Shown here one piece after another: positions 33,608-40,139 of a DNA stretch of 52,570 nucleotides. Source of the stretch: a bacterium (lineage in GTDB: Bacteria; Myxococcota_A; Bradymonadia; REDH01); NCBI GenBank assembly GCA_030427825.1, contig JAUICO010000021.1, forward strand, positions 1-52,570, written 5' to 3'. How positions within the stretch are numbered: the stretch's first letter is position 1; the number at the start of each line of letters is the position of its first letter. Made by a program: the position numbers and the translations under genes. The notes below the pieces were generated by a model. The model was not told the DNA's origin and made no database searches. It worked only from the letters and a program-made list of their open reading frames with translations.

Positions 33608-33718
33608 TCACCCGTGTCCGTCCGCCAGGCCGGCGTCGCTAATAATAAGGAGCGATAGGAGCTCCTGGCCGATAATCGGCTCGTTCGCGACGACAATGCT
33701 GGCGGGTAGAGTGTTCAC
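33608..33718 (-). CDS. Branched-chain amino acid leader peptide, 36 aa
   Basis: A short gene below usual ORF cut-offs. GTG 33718 is preceded by AAGGAAG at five bases. The 36-residue product includes SIVV at 7-10, PII at 14-16 and ELLSLLIIS at 19-27; in all it has 5 Ile, 6 Leu and 2 internal Val. Several of these codons (CTA, CTT, ATT) are the less common synonyms in this GC-rich genome. It ends with TGA 32 bases before the terminator stem. Its position, 40 bases below a sigma-70 promoter and upstream of the branched-chain operon, is that of leader peptides such as IlvL and LeuL. Ribosome stalling when Ile or Leu is scarce would favour pairing of 33634-33625 with the terminator 5' arm. No homologue is recognised by sequence. 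Confidence 0.82.
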   Translation of the reverse strand: MNTLPASIVVANEPIIGQELLSLLIISDAGLADGHG

Positions 33719-33757
33719 AACAGCTTCCTTCGTGCCGGAATCTCCGGCGTGCGGCGT

Positions 33758-33786
33758 AGTCTATTGGCGATGCCGCACTGCGTCAA
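33758..33786 (-). promoter_or_regulatory. Sigma-70 promoter of the branched-chain operon
   Basis: On the minus strand TTGACG (33786-33781) and TAGACT (33763-33758) are separated by exactly 17 bases. The boxes match the consensus at five and four of six positions. The predicted transcript start near 33751 leaves about 30 bases before the leader GTG. The rest of the gap up to the haem lipoprotein gene (33787-33941) shows no gene. Confidence 0.7.
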
Positions 33787-33941
33787 GGGTGTGGCGAACG
33801 TCGCCCCAACGTGCGGCGGGGGCGAGCACAGGGTGACCGCCGCCATGCAGCGATTGGCGGAACCAAGAGCGCTGCCTGTTCGCTGCTGCGTCTCTGCGAA
33901 GCGCACACAGAGCGCATCACGCAACACGCACGAGCGGCACC

Positions 33942-34676
33942 TCAGTTCTCGACGACGAACCAGAAGAACCCTCGAAGGTCGCCCTCTGCGAAGTCGACCG
34001 CTGCGTCCTCTGGGTACCGGCTCGCGAGGGCGTCGCGCAGCGCAGGCGTCAGGGAGTCGCGGGCGCCGTGGCATCCGACGCAGGGCGCGGCGGTCGCGAT
34101 GGGGACCAGCTCGCCCACCTGACCCTCGGGGCCGGCGAAAAGCGCCGCCTCCGGACGCGCCGCGTTTACATGTGACGCCGCCCAGACGGGCGGCACGTTC
34201 TCCGGATTTCGCAGACGGTGGGAGGTTCTACCGATTCGAAGACCGGGAGTCGCAGCCTCTGCCGTTATCCGCGGCGCGGCGTCCGCACAGACTTCCACGG
34301 CAGCGGGCAGGCCGGACTCGGCGGCCTCCATCACAGTGCGCATCAGAGTGCCACCGAGCGTGGCGCGCGCCTGCCTCGCGGCGGCAAGAGCCGAGCGCTG
34401 CGCTGCGTTCAGATCGGACTCTTCGACGCGAAGCCAGGCGGCGGCCTCTGCCGCAACGTCGACCGGCTGTGACGCAGGTTGCGACGGCGGGGCGGCGACG
34501 GCGGCCTGCCCTTCAGCCTCACCGGCCGCATCGTTCGACGGCACCGCGACGGACTCCTCGCCGGACGGTGCACCGGACGCTTCGACCTCCGGCGGCGACT
34601 CCGAGGGACTCTGACAACCGAAGGCCGCGAGGGTCGCGCTGACTATGAGACAAAGAACTGGGACTCGCTGTTGCAT
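33942..34676 (-). CDS. DUF3365-like haem-binding lipoprotein
   Basis: A 244-residue exported protein. The signal ends in the lipobox AAFGC (Cys 21), and a Pro/Ala/Glu-rich linker of about 70 residues follows. The C-terminal domain (about 100-244) has the Tll0287/DUF3365 plan: a helical part, ITAEAATPGLRIGRTSHRLRN, then CVGCHG, a CxxCH motif for covalent c-type haem, and YPEDAAVDFAEGDLRGFFWF near the end. The role is electron transfer or redox/gas sensing in the periplasm; which one is unknown. ATG 34676 has GGAG at eight bases. The frame runs to 34859, but that part overlaps the upstream gene and has no signal. It is the last gene of the group starting with the Cys-rich peptide. Confidence 0.85.
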   Translation of the reverse strand: MQQRVPVLCLIVSATLAAFGCQSPSESPPEVEASGAPSGEESVAVPSNDAAGEAEGQAAVAAPPSQPASQPVDVAAEAAAWLRVEESDLNAAQRSALAAARQARATLGGTLMRTVMEAAESGLPAAVEVCADAAPRITAEAATPGLRIGRTSHRLRNPENVPPVWAASHVNAARPEAALFAGPEGQVGELVPIATAAPCVGCHGARDSLTPALRDALASRYPEDAAVDFAEGDLRGFFWFVVEN

Positions 34677-34797
34677 CGTTGTCGCTCCGTTTGTGCCCGC
34701 GCGAACCGCCCGACTGACGCACGCGGAAGCCATCGCCTGACTAGCGCCCGATTGCCGGCCCCTGCAACGTCTTCCGCTCAATTTCGGCAGGAGCCTC

Positions 34798-35292
34798 TCA
34801 GCTGATCGAGACAACCACCCTGAGTCCATCCGGCGAGACGGCCGACGGGAGCTCATCACCCACCATCAGCCCGAGCAACGCCCGTCCGAGAGGCGACGCC
34901 GGCGTGATCGCGAGCACGCTCGTGCCGTGCAACGCAAAGCGCGTACCGCCGCCGGCGGGAACGACGAGATAGTGCTCGTCTTCGTCGTCGCCGCCGGCCC
35001 GTTCGCTGCGCACGCACACCAGCGAGGGAACGGCGACTTCGTCGACCTCATGGGGCGACGACAGGGAGTCGAGTCGGCGCTGCACGTTCGCCAGCTCTTC
35101 GGTGCGCTTCGCCAGACCGCGGGCCAGATACGAGGCCTCGGTCGCGCGGGTGTCTTTGCTGTTCTCTGCGCGCGCCTCAGGGTGGACGGCGCCTTCCTGC
35201 GTGCTGCGCTGTGCGAGCCGCAGCTCGTCCATCCGGGTCGCGATGGTCTGTTTGAGGGCCGCCATCGCCGCCGCACAGTGTACTCTCTGCAT
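34798..35292 (-). CDS. GreA/GreB-family elongation factor-like protein
   Basis: A 164-residue protein. The N-terminal half is a helical hairpin (LKQTIATRMDELRLAQRSTQ ... EASYLARGLAKRTEELANVQ) with acidic and polar residues near its turn. The C-terminal half has the FKBP-like fold with the Gre signature ITPASPLGRALLGLMVGDEL. Gre factors enter the RNA polymerase secondary channel and stimulate transcript cleavage. Proteins of this shorter type are often called GreA/GreB-family factors without tested activity. ATG 35292 is used; ATG 35265 is the alternative, and neither has a strong ribosome site. It begins 25 bases after the ECF sigma gene, so both may act on polymerase under the same signal. 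Confidence 0.82.
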   Translation of the reverse strand: MQRVHCAAAMAALKQTIATRMDELRLAQRSTQEGAVHPEARAENSKDTRATEASYLARGLAKRTEELANVQRRLDSLSSPHEVDEVAVPSLVCVRSERAGGDDEDEHYLVVPAGGGTRFALHGTSVLAITPASPLGRALLGLMVGDELPSAVSPDGLRVVVSIS

Positions 35293-35317
35293 AGAGCCTG
35301 TGTGCGGCCTTTGCCCC

Positions 35318-35956
35318 TCACCCGCAAGCACGATCGGCGGACTCCCGGCTCTCCGCATCCCTCGGTGCGCATGAACAGCTGTCGCCGTGGGGCTCCGCGG
35401 CCAGGACGCGGTTGTTGCCGTCCACAGCGATCGCGCAGCACTCGAGGAGGTCTTCCTTCAGCTTCCGACGCCCGCGCTGCACGCGGGACTTCATCCCCGA
35501 GACTCCAATCCCCAGCTCGCGGGCCGCTTCCCCCTGCGTAGCGTCCCCGAAGTCCGTAAGAAGCAGGGCCGCGCGATAGGGCTCCGGCAGCCTGTCGATG
35601 AATGGAGTCAGGCAGTTGAGAATGAGCTCGCGATCGGCGCTCTCGTCCAACGAGTCGGGCGCAGCAACCTCGTGTTCGTCCGCCGACACGTGCACACCAC
35701 GACGTCGATGCGCTGCTCGACGACGATAATAATCCGTGACGGCGTTTCGCGTTGCACGCCAGAGAAAGGCGCGCGGATCCCGTACATCGTCGCTCGTCAC
35801 CAGCTTGAGCAACACGCCCTGCACGATATCCTCAGCGTCAGCGACGTTGCCTACGCGAGCGCGCGCCCACGCCACGAGGGCGCTGCGTAGCTGCTCCACC
35901 GCAGCGGTATCTGCCAACGCGACGGCAGCACCGCCGCTGTGATCGAATCCGGTCAT
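35318..35956 (-). CDS. ECF sigma factor with C-terminal cysteine-rich tail (SigZ/CorE-like)
   Basis: A 212-residue sigma factor of the extracytoplasmic function class. Region 2 runs through ARARVGNVADAEDIVQGVLL and FLWRATRNAVTDYYRRR. Region 4 is LPEPYRAALLLTDFGDATQ, with the helix-turn-helix EAARELGIGVSGMKSRVQRG. The last 45 residues carry Cys 173, 174, 194, 196 and 211. SigZ-type factors and the copper/cadmium-sensing CorE factors of Myxococcus use such a tail instead of an anti-sigma protein. No anti-sigma gene is adjacent, which fits direct metal or redox sensing. ATG 35956 follows AGGAA at about nine bases. A 64-residue Cys-rich peptide is encoded 60 bases upstream. Confidence 0.88.
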   Translation of the reverse strand: MTGFDHSGGAAVALADTAAVEQLRSALVAWARARVGNVADAEDIVQGVLLKLVTSDDVRDPRAFLWRATRNAVTDYYRRRAAHRRRGVHVSADEHEVAAPDSLDESADRELILNCLTPFIDRLPEPYRAALLLTDFGDATQGEAARELGIGVSGMKSRVQRGRRKLKEDLLECCAIAVDGNNRVLAAEPHGDSCSCAPRDAESRESADRACG

Positions 35957-36016
35957 CGTAAAATTCCTGCCTGAGAACGATGCAGTGCGAAGCGCCCGCG
36001 GCGCTGTCAATCGCGC

Positions 36017-36211
36017 TCAGCAGCAGCCGGGAGCGCAACAGCCGGACGACGTGCCGGCGTCTCCGCCTCCTTCATTGCCGCAACATGCGGTGCCACCGCC
36101 GAATGCAGGCGCGCAACAGGCCGGTACGCAGATTTGTACGCAGCGCCACTGCCCTCCGCAGCATGCGTTGTTCGTCGTCGCGGCGGCGTCAGTGTTTGTG
36201 TTCTCACTCAT
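36017..36211 (-). CDS. Cysteine-rich 64-aa peptide upstream of the ECF sigma gene
   Basis: A small gene with 12 Cys in 64 residues, at 17, 18, 24, 28, 32, 33, 43, 44, 58, 59, 63 and 64. They are mostly in CC pairs: NNACCGGQWRC, PACCAPAFGG, TACCGNE and GCCAPGCC at the very end. The N-terminus is polar (MSENTNTDAAATTNN), and there is no signal peptide or membrane helix. ATG 36211 has GAGGG at about eight bases. The Gly/Cys spacing suggests metal binding, like metallothioneins, or a modified peptide; neither is established. It lies 60 bases upstream of a sigma factor that also has a Cys-rich tail, and both are on the minus strand. The ATG at 36235 would add eight residues. Confidence 0.68.
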   Translation of the reverse strand: MSENTNTDAAATTNNACCGGQWRCVQICVPACCAPAFGGGTACCGNEGGGDAGTSSGCCAPGCC

Positions 36212-36309
36212 GGGACTACCCTCTCTGATCGGCACACGAAATTGCGTGCACCCATACAGACGCAGCGCCTCCCGAAAGGACGCAGGGCCCGCTCCCCGGC
36301 CGCCCGGCC

Positions 36310-37212
36310 TCAGGACACCGGTGCTGCTGCCGGCTGCTTTTTCGCTGCGGTTACGGCGACACCGACCACGATCAACACAGCGCCGGCGATGCTGGTAAGC
36401 GCCGGCACCTCATCGAAGAGCAGAAGCCCCCACACAAACCCCAGCGCGACCTGCAGGTAGCTCACTGTGGTCGCCCGAGCTGTCGTCTCCCGGTGCAGGC
36501 CGTGGGTCATGAATACCTGCGCCACCTGCACGATCACTCCCATCAGCAGCAGCAATCCCAGCTCGCGAAGATCAGGTACAACCGCATCCGCGGCCATCAC
36601 GGGTATCGCCAGTGGTGTCGCGACAATGGGAAACCACGCGACGATAACGAGGGGGTCTTCCGTCGTGCGGAGATTTCGGATGGTCACGTACACCACCGCG
36701 GTCATGACAGCGCCGGCGAGCGCGATCAGAATCGCCGCAGGGTCGGGCGACCCGGCGCCTGCTCCGAAGAGAAACTCCGGGCGCGCGACCAGGATGACCC
36801 CGGCGAGCGCAATCAGCCCTGAGACGGCTTCGCGGGGGCCGATGCGTTCGCCCAGAAATGCCGCCGCGAGGAAGGTGGCGATGATCGGGTTGCTGAACTG
36901 CAGCACCATCACGTCGCCCAGGGGCAGGTGCGTGATGCCGTAGAAGAAGCACATCAGCGCGCCGAAGCCGAGCGCACCGCGCAGAAAGAGCAGGCCGCGA
37001 CGCTCGCCTTTCCAGGACAGGCCCGCCCTGCGCAGCATCCAGAAACTCAGCACCAGCGTCACGGCGCTGCGGGCGAACACCATCTCAGTGCTGGGAATAC
37101 GCTCGCCCAGCATCTTCACGATGATGCCCATGATGCTGAAGAGCACCGACGCTACGATCATGTCGCGCACGCCGGCAGAGAAGTAGCGACTGGGTTGCCT
37201 GGTATCGGGCAA
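36310..37212 (-). CDS. DMT superfamily (EamA) transporter
   Basis: A 300-residue inner-membrane protein with ten hydrophobic spans in two EamA repeats (about 17-140 and 155-292). Typical stretches are VASVLFSIMGIIVKMLGERI, FFYGITHLPLGDVMVLQFSN and AFLGERIGPREAVSGLIALA; the second repeat has VSYLQVALGFVWGLLLFDEV. The family exports amino acids, nucleotides or other small metabolites; substrate is unknown. It starts 24 bases after the pirin gene on the same strand, so the two may be cotranscribed. A leucine-pathway link is only a matter of distance and is not claimed. Confidence 0.92.
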   Translation of the reverse strand: MPDTRQPSRYFSAGVRDMIVASVLFSIMGIIVKMLGERIPSTEMVFARSAVTLVLSFWMLRRAGLSWKGERRGLLFLRGALGFGALMCFFYGITHLPLGDVMVLQFSNPIIATFLAAAFLGERIGPREAVSGLIALAGVILVARPEFLFGAGAGSPDPAAILIALAGAVMTAVVYVTIRNLRTTEDPLVIVAWFPIVATPLAIPVMAADAVVPDLRELGLLLLMGVIVQVAQVFMTHGLHRETTARATTVSYLQVALGFVWGLLLFDEVPALTSIAGAVLIVVGVAVTAAKKQPAAAPVS

Positions 37213-37236
37213 GAAGGGTCCTCACGCGTGACCGGC

Positions 37237-38253
37237 TCAGCCCGGCGTCTCAACACGGCCGTCGGCGTGCTGTGCAAAACGCCCCCGCTCCCGCGGGTGC
37301 ACCGGCGCGTCGCTCGGCCAGGGCCAGCCACCAAACCCGGTCGTGTGGTAGTCCAACATGGCCTGGCGCAGCTCGGCGGGTGTGTTCATCACGAAAGGCC
37401 CCTGGTGCGCAACCGGCTCCCCGATGGGTCGCCCCTGCAGCAGCAGAAACTCGCAGGCTTCGGACCCCGAGCTGATCTCGATCTCTTCACCCGCACGTAC
37501 CGAGATCATCGAGCCCCCCGGTATCGTGCGACCCGCAATGCCGCAGTGATCGCCTTCAAAGAAATAGAGCGCGCGCTGACTGTCCGCGCCCGCCGCCGGC
37601 AGAGTCCACACCGAACCGGGTTCCATCGCGATGGTCCAGATAGCGATGTCCGACTCCGCGCGCGACGCCCACGACGAAGGCGGCGGGGCGGGCGCTGCCG
37701 TGTCACCGAGACGGCCGGCGACCACGCGGACCCGGGTCCGGGCGCCAACGTCGCCAAACACCGCCTCACTCACATTCTCATTCCAGAACATGGTGAAGTG
37801 CGGCTCTGTCATCTTGTCTGCCCGCGGCAGGTTCAACCACACCTGAAAAATCTCGAGGGGATTGCTCTCGCCGGAATGAACCAGCGGAAACATCTCAGAG
37901 TGCACCACCCCTGCGCCCGCTGTCATCCACTGCACATCGCCGGCCCCGAAGCGAGCTGTCGCCCCCATCGAGTCGGCGTGATCAACAAGACCCCGTCGGG
38001 CAATCGTGATGGTCTCGAACCCACGGTGCGGGTGCCGGGGAAAGCCGGGAACCGTGTCGCCGTGATACATGCTCCAACCATCTCTGGCGCTGAAGTCCAT
38101 GCCGATACGGCGCCCTGCGACGCCGGTCGCCGGGGCCATCGCATCGTCGCCGGCGGGGTAGCGGTCGTTGTGCCAGGCGCAGAAAAGAAAGGGGTCCGGC
38201 GTCTGCCACGGAAAACCCAGTGGAGTTACGGAAAGGACGGGATTCTCGCTCAT
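37237..38253 (-). CDS. Pirin family protein
   Basis: A 338-residue bicupin of the pirin family. The N-terminal cupin is intact: FPRHPHRGFETITIARRG, DHADSMGA, GDVQWMTAGAGVVHSEM and EIFQVWLNL provide the His, His, His and Glu ligands for iron. The C-terminal cupin has the usual AGEEIEISSGSE and GPFVMNTPAELRQA, followed by the pirin tail FGGWPWPSDAP and an HPRERGRFAQH extension. Bacterial pirins include quercetin dioxygenases and regulators of metabolic enzymes; the role here is open. ATG 38253 has a perfect GGAGGAG upstream, which settles the start against the long frame to 38607. The DMT transporter follows by 24 bases. Confidence 0.93.
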   Translation of the reverse strand: MSENPVLSVTPLGFPWQTPDPFLFCAWHNDRYPAGDDAMAPATGVAGRRIGMDFSARDGWSMYHGDTVPGFPRHPHRGFETITIARRGLVDHADSMGATARFGAGDVQWMTAGAGVVHSEMFPLVHSGESNPLEIFQVWLNLPRADKMTEPHFTMFWNENVSEAVFGDVGARTRVRVVAGRLGDTAAPAPPPSSWASRAESDIAIWTIAMEPGSVWTLPAAGADSQRALYFFEGDHCGIAGRTIPGGSMISVRAGEEIEISSGSEACEFLLLQGRPIGEPVAHQGPFVMNTPAELRQAMLDYHTTGFGGWPWPSDAPVHPRERGRFAQHADGRVETPG

Positions 38254-38371
38254 GCCTGCTCCTCCCCCGGGACGTCGCATTGACATCCGGAGGGCAGGAT
38301 AGTGCGCATCACGTATCATCGGCGCAAGGCTACGCGCAGGTCGGCTCGCACACGTGATCAGCGGCTGAGCC

Positions 38372-39928
38372 TCACCAATCGTCCAACGCTTCCGCCACCG
38401 CTTCGTTGGCGGCCAGCTCGGCGTACTCCTCTTCCAACTTTCGGCCGCTCTGCAGCGCCCGCTCGAAGGCGAGGCCCTGTTCGCCCAGAGAGTGCCGTTT
38501 TCCCTCTTCGCGATTGCTGCGGCGGCGCTGCGCCGCACGGGCTTCGTCAGCGATGCGATCAAAGCGATACAGATGCGATCCGTCTGAATCGATCTCGGAG
38601 TAGGCATCGAACTCCGCCGCGACTTCCCTCAGGGCCTTCTCGATGGATTTCGGATTCCGGCTTGTAACAGGCACGCTCGCGGGAATCTTCTTCGCGATGA
38701 GGTCAACCGCCTGGTCGTCATCCATCAGCTTCGCCTCGTCCGACGACCACGCGAACACCTGGCGCATCACCGCGCGACGCAGATTTCGCTTAGCGCGGCG
38801 CTTGTTCTCGGGCGCCACGACGAAGAAGCGACGCATCAGGGGAACCAGGAAGAACATCACGCTGTACAGTGCCGGAAACCCGAGCAGACCGAACCAGGTC
38901 GCGGCATTGCTCAGGTCGAGGCCGAGGTACGGCGCAATGAAACCCGGAACCGCGACGAGGGCGCTGAACAGAACAAAGAGGTTCAGGGCACCGATGCCGG
39001 CGTTCGCGGAACCCGTGTTGCCGGTGACCGTCTCCTTGCGTTCGAAGCGCTCCCAGAACGCGGGCGCCGGTCGCGCGTCGCCTGCTGTGCCGGCGGACTG
39101 CATCAACTCATCAAACACGTAGAGCACCGAGCCGTCCGAGGTCACCTCCACGTCGCCATCGTAGTACGCCAGCAGCCTCGTCGACTCCTTCTCTGCGGTC
39201 TCGATGGACCAGCCCGTTCGACTTGCGAGCTCGGTCGGGCTGACGACACCACCCTGCGATCGAATCCAGGCCAGCAGCTCGCGCTCGGTGAACAGCTCTT
39301 CGACCTCGCCCTCTTCGGCGCCGAATACGAAGGAATACACCTTCTTGTAGAAAGGCCGCGTGTCCTTGCCCGGATCACTATCGCGTGCCCAGCGGCTGCT
39401 TCGAGGCGAATACAACCCGCGCGCACTGCGGTCTCTGCCGAAGGCCCAGTACCAGAACCAGAAGCCGGGGCCGTCGCCGCCTGCGCGACCACGACCGAAG
39501 CCACCGCGGTTGTTGTCGCTGCCCTGCCGCTGGCTCATCATCGCCACATAGGCGGCAACCATGAGCGCCACGAAGAGCACGACGTAGCCCACCAGCACAA
39601 TCGCGATCGTGGCCTTGTAGGTCTTCTTGAAACCGCGCCACACCCAGCCCTTGAAGCGCTGCCACGCGTTCCTGTCCTTCTTTCTCGGACGCACGTCCGG
39701 CGAAAACCGGTAGACGATCGCGCCGTCGTCCCGCACCTCAAGCCGAGCGTCGTAGTCGATGAGCAGCTTGCGCATCGCCGGACCCAGCTTCGCGGCCGGG
39801 ATGCCGGACGCAACCACAAGATCCGACTCCGTCGCGACCCCACCAGCGGCACGTATCGCTTTCAGCAGCAGCTTCTCGGTCTTCTCGTCCGAGAGATCAC
39901 GTCGGTCCAACTGCGCGGGTCCTGCCAT
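38372..39928 (-). CDS. Membrane protein with repeated winged-helix-like modules
   Basis: A 518-residue protein I do not recognise as a named family. It contains a module of about 60 residues that seems to recur. The first is at about 17-75 (KLLLKAIRAAGGVATESDLV ... LEVRDDGAIVYRF). The second is at about 220-278 (LLAWIRSQGGVVSPTELASR ... VEVTSDGSVLYVF). A shorter third lies near 445 (YSEIDSDGSHLYRF). The helix-helix-wing pattern suggests winged-helix folds. Between the first and second are a membrane span (about 107-130) and a Gly/Arg/Trp-rich stretch. Two more spans lie at about 312-370. Cytoplasmic modules on a membrane frame are likely; DNA binding is not shown. ATG 39928 begins the charged N-terminus. 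It lies upstream of pirin on the same strand. Confidence 0.8.
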   Translation of the reverse strand: MAGPAQLDRRDLSDEKTEKLLLKAIRAAGGVATESDLVVASGIPAAKLGPAMRKLLIDYDARLEVRDDGAIVYRFSPDVRPRKKDRNAWQRFKGWVWRGFKKTYKATIAIVLVGYVVLFVALMVAAYVAMMSQRQGSDNNRGGFGRGRAGGDGPGFWFWYWAFGRDRSARGLYSPRSSRWARDSDPGKDTRPFYKKVYSFVFGAEEGEVEELFTERELLAWIRSQGGVVSPTELASRTGWSIETAEKESTRLLAYYDGDVEVTSDGSVLYVFDELMQSAGTAGDARPAPAFWERFERKETVTGNTGSANAGIGALNLFVLFSALVAVPGFIAPYLGLDLSNAATWFGLLGFPALYSVMFFLVPLMRRFFVVAPENKRRAKRNLRRAVMRQVFAWSSDEAKLMDDDQAVDLIAKKIPASVPVTSRNPKSIEKALREVAAEFDAYSEIDSDGSHLYRFDRIADEARAAQRRRSNREEGKRHSLGEQGLAFERALQSGRKLEEEYAELAANEAVAEALDDW

Positions 39929-39996
39929 CGTTCAATGCAACCTGTGCTCAAGGGCGCGCCGAGCATAAGCGCTGGTGCAAAATATGCGAGGGGGAT

Positions 39997-40032
39997 ACGA
40001 GGCTCAGGGTGGGGACGAGGCTCAGGGTGGGG
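39997..40032. repeat. Two tandem 18-base units beside the triple-hairpin repeat
   Basis: ACGAGGCTCAGGGTGGGG occurs twice in a row (39997-40014 and 40015-40032), and its first eight bases begin a third time at 40033, where they lead into the first hairpin of the intergenic repeat. The tandem copies therefore look like slippage at the edge of that element. Confidence 0.85.
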
Positions 40033-40033
40033 A

Positions 40034-40107
40034 CGAGGCTCTGCCTCGTGCTCCGGCAGGGGTTTCACCCCTGCACCCCGCGGAAATCGCATAGCGATTT
40101 CCTGTTG
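40034..40107. repeat. Triple-hairpin intergenic repeat, copy A
   Basis: Three hairpins follow one another. CGAGGC/GCCTCG with a three-base loop is at 40034-40048. GCAGGGG/CCCCTGC with loop TTTCA is at 40056-40074. GGAAATCGC/GCGATTTCC with loop ATA is at 40082-40102. TGTTGG follows. The first two and the tail are nearly identical to the copy at 45294. The third has a different sequence there but folds equally well. It lies at the 3' end of tgt. Confidence 0.8.
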
Positions 40108-40139
40108 GGATTGTTGACGAGGCCACTCGGAGGCCGTGT

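Noticed and set aside
34677..34859. N-terminal extension of the haem lipoprotein
   Set aside because: It would bury the lipoprotein signal sequence, and the internal ATG has its own ribosome site.
36235..36309. GCACG/CGTGTGC imperfect repeat upstream of the Cys-rich peptide as an operator
   Set aside because: The arms are short and mismatched, and chance pairing is likely at this base composition.
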